Shown here: positions 6,521 to 14,879 of the stretch, in pieces | Numbering within the stretch: position 1 is the stretch's first letter | Layout of the letters: every line of letters starts with the position of its first letter | Notes under the pieces: model-generated | The model's database searches: none | Told to the model about the DNA's origin: nothing | What the model saw: the letters and a program-made list of their open reading frames with translations, nothing else | From: Sulfurimonas sp. | Lineage (GTDB): Bacteria; Campylobacterota; Campylobacteria; Campylobacterales; Sulfurimonadaceae | Reading direction: 5' to 3' | DNA length: 19,337 nt | Assembly (NCBI GenBank): GCA_030646745.1 | Contig: JAUSKV010000205.1 | Coordinates: forward strand, 1 to 19,337 | Translations under genes and position numbers: made by a program

Positions 6521-9070
6521 ATGGATATTAGAGAAGAATTTTTAAAATTTTTTGAATCAAAAAACCACGATAGAATTGCAAGCGCTCCGCTTGTTCCGGA
6601 TGATGCAACTTTGCTTTTCAATAACGCAGGAATGGTGCCTTTTAAGTCTATCTTTACAGGTGAAATACCGATTCCGCACAACCCAAGAGCAACTTCATGC
6701 CAGACATGTATCCGTGCAGGCGGAAAGCATAACGACCTAGAAAATGTTGGACATACGGCACGACACCACACCTTCTTTGAGATGCTTGGCAACTTTAGTT
6801 TTGGTAACTACTTTAAAGAAGAAGCGATTGATTATGCTTGGGAATTTATTACTGAAGTTCTGAAATTTCCTATAGAAAAACTTTGGGTTACGGTGCATGA
6901 AAGCGATGATGAGGCTGAAAATCTTTGGTTAAAGCATGTAAAAAAAGAGAGAATTATGCGTCTGGGGGATGCTGATAACTTTTGGCAAATGGGCGATACA
7001 GGACCATGCGGACCATGCAGTGAAATCTTTTTTGACCAAGGTGCGGAAGCTTTTTCCGGTTCTGAAGATTACATGGGCGGAGAAGGTGACAGATTTTTAG
7101 AAATTTGGAATCTTGTTTTTATGCAGTATGAAAGAAGTGCTGACGGCACACTAACTCCACTTCCAAAACCTTCTATCGACACAGGTATGGGACTTGAGAG
7201 AGTTGTGGCAATCAGCGAAGGCGTTACAAGCAACTACAGTTCATCTCTTTTTATGCCAATCATTAATCATGTAGAAGAATTAATCGGCAAAGAGTATATT
7301 TATGCAACTGGAGCTTCGTTTCGCGTTATTGCCGACCATATCAGAACTGCACTCTTTCTTTTAGCGCAAGGCGTGAACTTTTCCAACGAAGGACGAGGTT
7401 ATGTTCTTCGCCGCATCCTTCGCCGCGGTGTTCGCCATGGCTATCTGCTTGGATTCAATGAGCCGTTCATGTATAAACTTGTGGATGATGTTGTAGCAAT
7501 CATGGGCAAAGAGTATGATTATTTGGCACAAAAAGCTGAAATCGTAAAAGAGCAGATTGAACTCGAAGAGGCAAGATTTTTCAAAACAATTGCGTCTGGA
7601 ATTGAGCTTTTTAATGAAGAGTTAAAAAATACGAAAGATATTTTCAGCGGAGAAGTTGCTTTTAAACTTTATGATACTTTTGGTTTTCCTTTAGATTTGA
7701 CAGAGGATATGTTGAAAGAGAAAAATCTAGGACTTGACAGCGCTAAGTTTGAAAAGTTGATGTTGGAGCAGAGAACGCGTGCGAAAGCTGCATGGAAAGG
7801 GAGCGGAGATGACGCTGTTCATGGAGACTTTAAGCAGCTTCTTGAAAAATTCGGAGAAAACAGCTTTATCGGTTATGAGCATACGGAACACTCCGTTGAA
7901 GTTCTTGCTCTTTTAGATGAAAATTATCACCATGTCGAAAAGTTGCCTGCCGGAAGTAAAGGATGGGTTCTTTTAGATATTACTCCTTTTTACGCAGAGA
8001 GCGGCGGTCAGTGCGGCGATAGCGGAGAATTAGAGTATCTGGCAAAAGTGCTAGATACAAAAAAATTCTTCGGTCTTAACATGTCTCAAATTGCTGTAAC
8101 AAAAGAGATAAACGTAGGAGATGTTGTTGAAGCGATTGTTGACATAAGAAGAAACGAGATTACGAAACACCACTCTGCAACCCACCTTTTGCATGCAGCA
8201 CTTTTTGATGTTTTAGGCGACCATATCTCTCAAGCAGGTTCGCTAGTAGAGGCTGACAGGCTGAGATTTGACTTTTCTCATCCTAAAGCAGTTACGAATG
8301 ACGAGCTAGCTGCTATTGAGACAAGAGTAAATTATGAAGTCTCACGAGGCTTGCGAGCTAAAACAGAAGTCATGAACATAGAAGATGCCAAAAAGAGCGG
8401 GGCAAAAGCTCAGTTTGGCGAAAAATATGGCGATGAAGTGAGAGTTGTGAGTTTTGCAAATACCAGTGTTGAGTTTTGCGGCGGCGTACATGTAGAGAAC
8501 ACGGCAAATATCGGTTCATTCATTATCACAAAAGAGAGCGGTGTAAGTGCCGGAGTTCGCCGAATAGAAGCGGTTTGCGGGCATGCAGCATATCAACACT
8601 TCGCCGAGCAGAGAATGCTCATAAAACATGTTCAATCTGAAGTTAAAAACCTTGATGTTCTGGCTGGAATATCAAGACTCAAATCGAATGTGAAAGAGTT
8701 GAAAGAGGAGTTGCTCGAAGCACAACACTCCGTAAAAGTAGAGATAAAAGCGAATATCATCAATGGTGTTGCTGTTATAGTCGATGAGCTTACAACCGGT
8801 GATATCAAAGAGAAGATTGATGAGCTTAAAAACCAACATGAAACACTTTGCGTCATGCTTTTTCAAGTAAAAGGTGACAAAGTGATGCTAGCTGCAGGTG
8901 TTAAAAATTCAGATGCAAAAGCCGGCGATTGGATAAAAAACATTGCTCCGATTCTTGGCGGCGGCGGCGGTGGTCGCCCTGATTTTGCTCAAGCAGGCGG
9001 AAAAGATGTAACAAAACTTGAAGAGGCAAAAGTTGAAGCCCTCAAATATATTACAGAGATACTTGGCTAA
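6521..9070 (+). CDS. alaS: Alanyl-tRNA synthetase
   Basis: Charges tRNA-Ala with alanine and clears mischarged Ser and Gly. With the start at 6521 the product is 849 residues, normal for bacterial AlaRS (about 850-880), and begins [16 protein letters not shown] like other family members. The class II catalytic domain shows [22 protein letters not shown] and [14 protein letters not shown] in the first 100 residues, and [11 protein letters not shown] later. The editing domain has the zinc-type motifs H551-x3-H555 (HSATH) and C653-x3-H657 (CGGVH). The C-terminal C-Ala domain has the six-glycine run at 813-818 followed by RPDFAQAGG. It is the first gene of a six-gene run, and its TAA overlaps the ATG of the next gene by one base. 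Confidence 0.97.
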   Translation: MDIREEFLKFFESKNHDRIASAPLVPDDATLLFNNAGMVPFKSIFTGEIPIPHNPRATSCQTCIRAGGKHNDLENVGHTARHHTFFEMLGNFSFGNYFKEEAIDYAWEFITEVLKFPIEKLWVTVHESDDEAENLWLKHVKKERIMRLGDADNFWQMGDTGPCGPCSEIFFDQGAEAFSGSEDYMGGEGDRFLEIWNLVFMQYERSADGTLTPLPKPSIDTGMGLERVVAISEGVTSNYSSSLFMPIINHVEELIGKEYIYATGASFRVIADHIRTALFLLAQGVNFSNEGRGYVLRRILRRGVRHGYLLGFNEPFMYKLVDDVVAIMGKEYDYLAQKAEIVKEQIELEEARFFKTIASGIELFNEELKNTKDIFSGEVAFKLYDTFGFPLDLTEDMLKEKNLGLDSAKFEKLMLEQRTRAKAAWKGSGDDAVHGDFKQLLEKFGENSFIGYEHTEHSVEVLALLDENYHHVEKLPAGSKGWVLLDITPFYAESGGQCGDSGELEYLAKVLDTKKFFGLNMSQIAVTKEINVGDVVEAIVDIRRNEITKHHSATHLLHAALFDVLGDHISQAGSLVEADRLRFDFSHPKAVTNDELAAIETRVNYEVSRGLRAKTEVMNIEDAKKSGAKAQFGEKYGDEVRVVSFANTSVEFCGGVHVENTANIGSFIITKESGVSAGVRRIEAVCGHAAYQHFAEQRMLIKHVQSEVKNLDVLAGISRLKSNVKELKEELLEAQHSVKVEIKANIINGVAVIVDELTTGDIKEKIDELKNQHETLCVMLFQVKGDKVMLAAGVKNSDAKAGDWIKNIAPILGGGGGGRPDFAQAGGKDVTKLEEAKVEALKYITEILG

Positions 9071-9552
9071 TGCAAGAGATATTTCTCCAATATAAAACTG
9101 TAATTATTTTTTTGCATGTAATAAGTGCGGTTGTATGGGTTGGTGGAATGATTGCTCTACGTTACGCTGCACATGCCTCTTTTATGGAAATTGAATCGCC
9201 TGCAAAAAGATTAGAAAGAATCGCACATGCACTGAAGAGACTCTTTTGCATAGTGGCTCCCTTTACAATTATTTTGTTGGTTACTGCTATTTTTATGATA
9301 AAAGGATATGGAATCTCCCAGAGTGAATTTGCCCCATTTGGATATGCAAAAGAGGGAATTTGGACATTGATGTTTATGAATTTTGCAGTGATGCTACTAA
9401 GAAGAAACAGAGCCGTAAAACTTTTAAATATGGGTGATATGGTGGGTGCAAAATTTTCATTAGAGCTTATCGGGAAATTCATGGTTCCTGTAAATATTGT
9501 TTTAGGTGTTGTTGCAATCTTCTTAGGAACATTTCTCTCAAACACTTTTTAG
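9070..9552 (+). CDS. Four-helix membrane protein, CopD/HemJ-like architecture
   Basis: A 160-residue integral membrane protein that I cannot assign to a characterised function. Four hydrophobic stretches lie at about 10-31, 57-78, 91-107 and 135-157. The first carries FLHVISAVVWVGG, a His followed by a W-x-G-G pattern seen in small haem- or copper-associated membrane proteins such as CopD and HemJ-like families. The second to third loop is short, and a basic patch LLRRNRAVKLL follows helix three. The ATG overlaps the alaS stop (TAATG), so translation is probably coupled; maf follows after 17 nt. Haem or copper binding is only a suggestion from the conserved His and topology. Confidence 0.75.
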   Translation: MQEIFLQYKTVIIFLHVISAVVWVGGMIALRYAAHASFMEIESPAKRLERIAHALKRLFCIVAPFTIILLVTAIFMIKGYGISQSEFAPFGYAKEGIWTLMFMNFAVMLLRRNRAVKLLNMGDMVGAKFSLELIGKFMVPVNIVLGVVAIFLGTFLSNTF

Positions 9553-9569
9553 TCTTTGAAGGTTTTTAA

Positions 9570-10115
9570 ATGATTAGACTTGCCTCCTCTTCACAGACCC
9601 GTGCAGAGCTTTTAGAGAAGGCTGGCATAGAATTTATTCAGCAGAGCATTGAGTTTGATGAAGAGAGTATAATCTCTACATGCCCAAAAAACTTCGTTTA
9701 TCAAGCAACTCTTGGAAAATATGAAACCAATTTCAAAGCTTTCGGATTTTCGGATTACCCGCTTTTAGTAGCCGACACAGTTGTCACTTCTCAAGGTCGG
9801 ATTTTAAGAAAAGCGAAGTGCGAAAGCGATGCACGAAATATTTTGATGACGCAAAGCGGAAATATTACAAGCATAATAACCTGCATGATTTATCAAAGCC
9901 CCAAACTAAAACTCATAGACATCTCCTCTACCGATTATATATTTAATAATTTTGACATGGACAATTTAGAGAACTATCTAAAAAGTGGAGAGTGGAGAGG
10001 AAAAGCCGGAGCCTGCATGGTTGAAGGCTTTTGCAGAGGCTACATTAAAGAGGTAAAAGGGTATGAGAGCACTGCCATGGGGCTTAGCGTAGAAGTTCTA
10101 AAGAGGTTTATTTAG
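9570..10115 (+). CDS. maf: Maf-family nucleotide pyrophosphatase
   Basis: A 181-residue Maf/HAM1-like protein. The family hydrolyses non-canonical or modified nucleoside triphosphates to monophosphates, cleaning the nucleotide pool, and has been tied to septum formation. Visible signatures are LASSSQTRAELLEKAGI at the N-terminus, LLVADTVVTSQGRIL in the middle with the catalytic Asp, and WRGKAGACMVEG near the C-terminus, all in the expected order. Length is slightly short of the usual 190-200. The start is supported by GAAGG at 9558-9562, 7 nt upstream. Its TAG overlaps the GTG of the next gene by one base. Which Maf subfamily substrate it prefers is not clear. Confidence 0.9.
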   Translation: MIRLASSSQTRAELLEKAGIEFIQQSIEFDEESIISTCPKNFVYQATLGKYETNFKAFGFSDYPLLVADTVVTSQGRILRKAKCESDARNILMTQSGNITSIITCMIYQSPKLKLIDISSTDYIFNNFDMDNLENYLKSGEWRGKAGACMVEGFCRGYIKEVKGYESTAMGLSVEVLKRFI

Positions 10116-11215
10116 TGCTGTATGAGAATGAGTTAAAAGCACTCAAAAAATCAGGCAGGTACAGAACTAGAGAGGTTGTAAATAACGATATTTTAGATTT
10201 TGCCTCCAATGATTATTTGGGTCTTGCTCATAAAAAGGAACTTCATACCTCTACATGTCAGGAACTCTCAGAGCTTCCTCTTCACAGTTCCAAAGCTTCG
10301 CTTCTTGTAAACGGCTATCATCAAATCCATAAAGATTTTGAGAGAGCATTGTGTGAGGCAAATGGCTTTAAGGACGGAGTGATTTTGGGAAGCGGATTCA
10401 ATGCGAATATTGCACTTATCGATACTCTGGTAAGAAAAGGGGATGTTCTTTTTATGGATGAGAAATACCACGCTTCTGGTGTTTTAGCCTCAAAACTGGG
10501 ACATGTTAATGTTCACTTCTTTGCTCATAACGATATGAACGAACTCAAAAATTTATTTCTGAAATATTCAGAAGCCAAGCGAAAAATAGTTGCCGTAGAG
10601 GGAATCTACTCCATGGATGGCGATATTCTAAACCCTGAAATTTTTGAGATTTGCGAGAGAGACGATACTATTTTGATTGTCGATGAAGCCCATAGCAGCG
10701 GAGTAATCGGCGATAAACTCATGGGCGTGTTTAATTATTATAATATCGCAATTCAACCAAACCACATAAAAATGGGAACACTTGGAAAAGCGTATGGAAG
10801 TTTCGGAGCCTTTATTTTAGCCTCAGAACACATAATCGAATATCTTATAAACCGTGCAAAACCAATTATTTATGCAACCTCACTCTCTCTCTATGACACA
10901 CTTTTGGCTCATAACTCTCTGAAATTTATAGTGCAAAACAGAGAAGATTTAAAAACAGAAATAAAAATTCGACAAAAAATTATTCTTGAAGAGTTAGACA
11001 TAAAAATTGATGCACTCATACTTCCTATTTTGATTAATGACAACAAAAAAGTAATAGAAATAAAAAATGTATTGCATCATGATGGCTTTGCAATCGGTGC
11101 GATAAGAGAACCAACGGTGCCAAAAGCAATTATCAGAGTTATCGCAAGGTTAGGTCAAAGCAGCGATGAGTTAAGACTCTTGTGCCAAAAAATTTCTGCT
11201 ATTATGATAAAATAA
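10115..11215 (+). CDS. bioF: 8-amino-7-oxononanoate synthase-like (alpha-oxoamine synthase)
   Basis: A PLP-dependent enzyme of 366 residues that would condense pimeloyl-ACP/CoA with L-alanine in biotin synthesis. The PLP lysine is K225 in TLGKAYGSFGAF; D190 and H193 lie in VDEAHSSGVIG; FASNDYLGLA marks the N-terminal region and VEGIYSMDGD the mid domain. Length is close to the usual 370-390. The GTG start at 10115 overlaps the maf stop by one base. No bioA, bioB or bioD is nearby. From memory, H. pylori also places its bioF next to PBP1A (HP0598/HP0597), which supports orthology. Other alpha-oxoamine synthases (2-amino-3-ketobutyrate CoA ligase, 5-aminolevulinate synthase) are less likely from context, but the motifs do not exclude them. 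Confidence 0.85.
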   Translation: MLYENELKALKKSGRYRTREVVNNDILDFASNDYLGLAHKKELHTSTCQELSELPLHSSKASLLVNGYHQIHKDFERALCEANGFKDGVILGSGFNANIALIDTLVRKGDVLFMDEKYHASGVLASKLGHVNVHFFAHNDMNELKNLFLKYSEAKRKIVAVEGIYSMDGDILNPEIFEICERDDTILIVDEAHSSGVIGDKLMGVFNYYNIAIQPNHIKMGTLGKAYGSFGAFILASEHIIEYLINRAKPIIYATSLSLYDTLLAHNSLKFIVQNREDLKTEIKIRQKIILEELDIKIDALILPILINDNKKVIEIKNVLHHDGFAIGAIREPTVPKAIIRVIARLGQSSDELRLLCQKISAIMIK

Positions 11216-11218
11216 ACC

Positions 11219-11908
11219 ATGAAAATCTCAAAATTATGTATAACCCACAAAGAAAAAACTTTGGTTGATATAAACTTTGAAATAGCCTCATCTTTGGCAC
11301 TCGTAGGAGAGAGCGGAAGCGGAAAAAGTTTAACACTTAAAGCACTTCTTGGAATGTTGCCAAACAGTATGAAGTTAAAATTAGAGATAGAGTCTGACTT
11401 TGGGCTAAAAGCGGGAAAAAGTGTCTCATTTGTGCCGCAAAACCCTTTTACAGCTCTGTCTCCTCTGACAAAAATAGGAAAACAGTTTTTTACTCCACTG
11501 AGAAGTGTCAAAGAACTTTTTAAGAGAGTTGGATTAGACATAGAGCTTTTAGATAGATTTTCGCCGGAACTCTCAGGCGGGCAGCTTCAAAGGGTGATAA
11601 TTGCAATGGCACTGGAATCGAAACCGAAGTTGCTGTTGCTAGATGAGCCGACGACAGCACTTGACTCTAACAGTAGAGTTCTGATTTTGGATCTCTTAAA
11701 AAAACTGAGTTATGAGTTTGATTTTAAGATTTTATTTGTTACACATGATATGATTTCTGCATCGCATTTGTGCAAATATATTTGTGTTATAAAAGAGGGA
11801 AGGATAGTTGAAAATGGGAACATGCAAAGTGTTTTACAAAATCCTCATGCAGACTATACAAGAAGATTAATAGAAGCAAATTTTGCAAACAGGGAATTTA
11901 GAAAATGA
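11219..11908 (+). CDS. ABC transporter ATPase, oligopeptide/nickel (Dpp/Opp/Nik) type, without permease
   Basis: A 229-residue ATP-binding cassette protein. All motor motifs are intact: Walker A GESGSGKS (30-37), Q-loop VPQNPFTALSP, signature LSGGQ (118-122), Walker B LLLLDEPT with D142-E143, and the switch histidine H176 in FVTHD. The SGSGKS wording, QNPFTALSP and the C-terminal HADYTRRL place it with the peptide/nickel importer ATPases. It is much shorter than DppD/OppD (about 320), ending just after that remnant of the oligo_HPY segment. No permease or binding-protein gene is nearby. It starts 3 nt after the bioF-like stop and overlaps PBP1A by ATGA (11905-11908), so it is embedded in the operon. 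The substrate and partner are unknown. Confidence 0.85.
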   Translation: MKISKLCITHKEKTLVDINFEIASSLALVGESGSGKSLTLKALLGMLPNSMKLKLEIESDFGLKAGKSVSFVPQNPFTALSPLTKIGKQFFTPLRSVKELFKRVGLDIELLDRFSPELSGGQLQRVIIAMALESKPKLLLLDEPTTALDSNSRVLILDLLKKLSYEFDFKILFVTHDMISASHLCKYICVIKEGRIVENGNMQSVLQNPHADYTRRLIEANFANREFRK

Positions 11909-13902
11909 AAAAACAGATATTTTTTGCACTTTTTATAATGGGGATTCTATCTCCTTTTATAGTTTTAGGATACTACTTAAAAGTTTTTGAGTATGATATC
12001 TCATCTTTGGTTGAGTATCATCCTGCAACAACAACAAGAATATATGATAAAAATGGCGAAAAAATCGCAAATATATTTGATGAAGAGCATAGATATTACG
12101 CCTCTTTTAGCGAGATTCCTCCAAGAGCCATAGAGGCTCTTCTAGCTATAGAAGACACAACATTTTTTGAACATCAAGGTGTAAATATCGATGCTATTTT
12201 TCGTGCCATAATTAAAGATATAGAAGCCGGAAAAATGGTTGAGGGGGCGAGTACCATCACGCAGCAGCTTGTGAAAAACAAACTTTTAACACGAGAGAAA
12301 AAAATATCAAGAAAAGTTAAAGAGCTCATCTACTCTATAATTTTAGAAGCTGCTCTCACTAAAGAGGAGATTTTAGAGAGATATCTCAATGAAATCTATT
12401 TTGGACACTCCTACTATGGCATTAGAACAGCTGCAGATGGCTATTTTCACAAAGAACTCGCCGATTTGACGCTCAAAGAGATTGCTATTTTGGTCGGTCT
12501 TCCAAAAGCTCCAAGTTCCTATGCACCTACTAAAAATTACGAGATCTCCATGGGCAGAGCAAACCGTGTAATTTCTAGAATGTACTCATTGGGATGGATA
12601 GATGAAGATACATACAAAAAAGCAACTGCCGAGAATCCAAAAGTGTATGATGAGACGCTCACACAAAACATGGCACCATTTGTGGTGGATGAAGTCATGA
12701 GAAGATTGGCAGAACAGGGGATAAAAGATATAAAAACCGGTGGGTATAAAATATACACGACTATTGATTTGAGACTTCAAAAAGCTGGAGAGGAGTCTCT
12801 GAAATTTGCTTATGATGAGTCAGTAAAAAGAATAGATGCAATAAAGAACAATGCGATAGAGTCGGCAAAAAAGAGAAAAGTTGCACTAAATCTCCCTGAT
12901 GATCTTAACACCTCTCTTTTAAATGGTGCATTAGTGAGTATTGACCCAAAAAATGGGGATGTTCTGGCTCTTGTTGGAAGCGTAGATTATAAACAGAGTT
13001 CATTTAACCGTGCCACGCAGGGAAAACGACAACCCGGTTCCGCCTTTAAACCGTTTATATACCAAGTGGCTTTAGATTTAGGCTATTCAGGTGCAACAGA
13101 GTTAACGGATGTTGCTAAAACCTATACATATCAAAAAGACGGGGAAGAACAGAAGTGGCAACCTAGCAACTATGAAGATAACTACAAGGGAATTCTTAGT
13201 CTAAGAGAGGCGCTTGTTCACTCAAGCAACCTTGCAACGATTAATCTTGTGAATGAGATAGGTCTTGATACCATTTTAAAAGATTTGAAAAAGTTTGGAA
13301 TACAAAATGTGCCGCAAGACATGTCTATATCACTTGGAACTATCTCTTTGTCCCCGCTAGAACTTGCCAAATTTTATAGCTCTTTTGCAAACTCAGGAGT
13401 GCAGAGTGAGGTAAATTTAATCTCATCCATAGAGCAAAATTCAAAAATTATATTCACGAAAGAGGAGCATATACGCACTATTACATCGCCTGCACAAGCT
13501 TACCTTATGACAACTATTTTAAAAGATGTTGTTGAGAGAGGAACAGCTACAAAAGCAAAAGTGAACGGGATAGATATTGCAGGCAAAACCGGTACCACAA
13601 ATAATAATGTTGATGGCTGGTTTTGCGGCTATTCACCTAGCATTGAGACCGTCGTATGGTTTGGCAACGATGATAACACTCCAATGCAGCGATTTGAAAC
13701 CGGCGGAAGAATTGCAGGACCGGCTTTTGCAAGATTTTATGAAAATGTACTCAAACTTTACCCTCAAGTTCCAAGGGTTTTCGAAGTCCCCCAAGGGGTT
13801 ATTACGGTAGATATTGATGGAAAGAAGGAGTATTTTACAGACACTTCTAAACCGCCTCGCACAGAAGCAACTCCAAATTCAGAACAGCAGCTAGTCTTTT
13901 AG
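11905..13902 (+). CDS. mrcA: Class A penicillin-binding protein (PBP1A-type)
   Basis: A bifunctional peptidoglycan synthase of 665 residues that polymerises glycan strands and cross-links peptides at the outer face of the inner membrane. An N-terminal membrane anchor covers about 5-27. The GT51 glycosyltransferase domain shows E83-D84 in AIEDTTFFEHQGV, then EGASTITQQLVKN and RKVKELIYSIILE. The transpeptidase domain has S379-x-x-K382 (GSAFKPF), S440-S-N442, and K561-T-G-T in AGKTGTTNNN. All catalytic residues are therefore present. It is the last gene of the six-gene run and its ATG overlaps the preceding TGA. The stop is followed after 4 nt by repeat copy 2. Length fits the compact PBP1A of Campylobacterota (about 640-670). 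Confidence 0.96.
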   Translation: MKKQIFFALFIMGILSPFIVLGYYLKVFEYDISSLVEYHPATTTRIYDKNGEKIANIFDEEHRYYASFSEIPPRAIEALLAIEDTTFFEHQGVNIDAIFRAIIKDIEAGKMVEGASTITQQLVKNKLLTREKKISRKVKELIYSIILEAALTKEEILERYLNEIYFGHSYYGIRTAADGYFHKELADLTLKEIAILVGLPKAPSSYAPTKNYEISMGRANRVISRMYSLGWIDEDTYKKATAENPKVYDETLTQNMAPFVVDEVMRRLAEQGIKDIKTGGYKIYTTIDLRLQKAGEESLKFAYDESVKRIDAIKNNAIESAKKRKVALNLPDDLNTSLLNGALVSIDPKNGDVLALVGSVDYKQSSFNRATQGKRQPGSAFKPFIYQVALDLGYSGATELTDVAKTYTYQKDGEEQKWQPSNYEDNYKGILSLREALVHSSNLATINLVNEIGLDTILKDLKKFGIQNVPQDMSISLGTISLSPLELAKFYSSFANSGVQSEVNLISSIEQNSKIIFTKEEHIRTITSPAQAYLMTTILKDVVERGTATKAKVNGIDIAGKTGTTNNNVDGWFCGYSPSIETVVWFGNDDNTPMQRFETGGRIAGPAFARFYENVLKLYPQVPRVFEVPQGVITVDIDGKKEYFTDTSKPPRTEATPNSEQQLVF

Positions 13903-13906
13903 TTTA

Positions 13907-14049
13907 CTGATGTTACGCACTAAAACGAACGCGTCCGTTTTAGTGGCTGCTGCATATTCTCCCTACAACCCCCTAAAGCTACAAAACAAGAGAATCGCTT
14001 TTCGTGCAGTGAAAATGTTTCTTTAGAAAAAACCAGTTTTTCGAGAATT
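13907..14049 (-). repeat. Structured dispersed repeat, copy 2 (143 bp, inverted)
   Basis: Read on the minus strand this copy runs from AATTCTCGAAAAAC to GTGCGTAACATCAG. It is about 90% identical to copy 3 by hand alignment, with only one mismatch in the first 66 nt. It fills the whole gap between the convergent ends of PBP1A (stop at 13902) and the SnoaL-like gene (stop at 14063). GAAAAAC and GTTTTTTC near its left end can pair. Its closing palindrome lies at 13918-13945. No coding frame is apparent. Confidence 0.85.
13918..13945. terminator. Palindrome between convergent genes, possible bidirectional terminator
   Basis: A 28-nt near-perfect palindrome: arms of 12 nt (CACTAAAACGAA and TCCGTTTTAGTG, one wobble-type mismatch) around a GCGC/CGCG-type centre. 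The A4 and T4 tracts in the arms give the symmetry expected of a two-way terminator, and it sits 16 nt after the PBP1A stop. The U tract is short and inside the stem, so termination is plausible but not certain. Confidence 0.4.
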
Positions 14050-14062
14050 TCCATGTTGTTTA

Positions 14063-14464
14063 TTATGCAGGTTTTATCTGGTTATAGAGTGCGTATCTGT
14101 CGCCCAGAACTTTAATATCAGTTATTTTTTCATTTTTTATTGTAAAAAATGATGCACCCGAATAATTAATTCTATTATTCGTCGCCTCATATTCAAAAAG
14201 TCTGCCCTTGTGTGTTCCTGTGTATGTTACATAAACGGCAACTTGAGAGCCTTCGCCTATAACAATTTCAGTAGCATGGTAGAGGTTTGGAAAGGCAGTC
14301 AAAATAATATCTGCATATTTTTTGAACTCCTCTATTCCTTCTGTTTCTATGCCAATAGAGCCGCGAAAACGAAGGTTATTACTAAAGATAGCTTCTGCTT
14401 TACTAAAATCATGCGAGTTCCACATATCGTAGTATTTAGCAACTAGGTTTTTATTTGTTATCAA
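14063..14464 (-). CDS. SnoaL/NTF2-like protein
   Basis: A 133-residue protein of the SnoaL-like polyketide cyclase/NTF2 superfamily, small alpha+beta cones that serve as enzymes or ligand-binding folds. Visible features are the N-terminal helix VAKYYDMWNSHDFSKAEAIF, the TAFPNLYHATEIVIGEGSQVAV segment, a WxGTHxG-like motif (TYTGTHKGRLF) and the closing strand INYSGASFFTIKNEKITDIKVLGD. This order is typical of small ester-cyclase-like proteins of about 130-140 residues. The start is TTG at 14464, supported by GAGGA about 6 nt upstream, located in the end of the preceding gene. It lies 2 nt downstream of the acidic 81-aa gene, so the two form an operon. Its substrate is unknown, and it has no polyketide context here. 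Confidence 0.8.
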   Translation of the reverse strand: MITNKNLVAKYYDMWNSHDFSKAEAIFSNNLRFRGSIGIETEGIEEFKKYADIILTAFPNLYHATEIVIGEGSQVAVYVTYTGTHKGRLFEYEATNNRINYSGASFFTIKNEKITDIKVLGDRYALYNQIKPA

Positions 14465-14466
14465 GG

Positions 14467-14712
14467 TTAATCCTCATAAAATTTAGATTTGTGTGGAAAT
14501 TTTTGGATATACCCAAACTCCTCATCTTCGTCGTCGTCATAACTGTCTTCAAACTGATTTTCAAATATTCTATCATATCCTAACTTTACCAGTTCGCTGT
14601 CTATTTCATCGGTATCAACACCATTTCTCTTGCCAAAGTCAACTAAATATTCAATATCTTGATTCATTACACAGCCAAGTTCAAGTGCAAATCGAAGGTC
14701 TTGAAGCGTCAT
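14467..14712 (-). CDS. Small acidic protein of unknown function
   Basis: An 81-residue protein that I do not recognise. The first 50 residues look like a compact helical domain (MTLQDLRFALELGCVMNQDI, then LVDFGKRNGVDTDEIDSELVKLGYDRIF). After that comes a strongly acidic run (EDSYDDDEDEEFGY, about 57-70) and a short basic tail. It is real rather than spurious: AGAGGT stands at good spacing before the ATG, a -10 box lies upstream, and codon use matches its neighbours. It is the first gene of a two-gene unit with the SnoaL-like gene. An acidic tail of this kind can mimic nucleic acid or mediate binding, but no role can be assigned. Confidence 0.7.
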   Translation of the reverse strand: MTLQDLRFALELGCVMNQDIEYLVDFGKRNGVDTDEIDSELVKLGYDRIFENQFEDSYDDDEDEEFGYIQKFPHKSKFYED

Positions 14713-14753
14713 TTTTTTACCTCTATAAACTTTATTTCAATATTTCGACTGGA

Positions 14754-14759
14754 ATTATA
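14754..14759 (-). promoter_or_regulatory. Promoter -10 box for the acidic protein/SnoaL unit
   Basis: On the minus strand TATAAT lies 41 nt before the ATG, giving a predicted transcription start near 14747. The leader carries AGAGGT before the start codon. The promoter lies inside the segment bounded by the inverted repeats. Confidence 0.65.
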
Positions 14760-14879
14760 CTAACAATTTAAATTATTTTTGCTAAAACAAATCTTAAAAT
14801 CTGTTGTTTCACAGAACTAAAAAGAACTATATATAACTCAGATTGCATATTTTTATAAAAATGAGTGTAGATACCCAGT
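14760..14879. other. Non-coding AT-rich gap before repeat copy 3
   Basis: Upstream of the promoter I see no gene. It contains a perfect 14-nt AT palindrome, ATTTTTATAAAAAT (14849-14862), and a small CTGT/ACAG hairpin. Neither can be assigned a role. The gap and copy 3 together make the longest gene-free stretch in the window, about 290 nt. Confidence 0.5.

Larger units (their letters stand above)
14050..14879. other. Two-gene cassette between inverted repeat copies
   Basis: This 830-bp interval holds the minus-strand pair of an acidic 81-aa protein and a SnoaL-like protein plus their promoter. It is bounded by copy 2 (minus orientation) and copy 3 (plus orientation), whose palindromic ends both face outward. 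The arrangement is that of a composite element or an invertible segment. No recombinase or transposase lies inside, and I see no target-site duplication outside the two copies. Confidence 0.45.

Noticed and set aside
6259..6792. Long minus-strand frame of 177 codons across copy 1 and the alaS 5' end
   Set aside because: Its sequence is antisense to conserved AlaRS codons and to the repeat, with low-complexity Ser/Lys-rich content, no ribosome-binding site and no family resemblance.
8957..8974. GGC/GGT repeat as a phase-variable microsatellite
   Set aside because: It encodes the six-glycine run normal for the C-Ala domain of alanyl-tRNA synthetase, and a length change by whole codons would not shift the frame.
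14760..14879. Small RNA or tRNA gene in the gap before copy 3
   Set aside because: No cloverleaf, no stable GC-rich fold and no clear promoter-terminator pair; only short AT-rich palindromes are seen.
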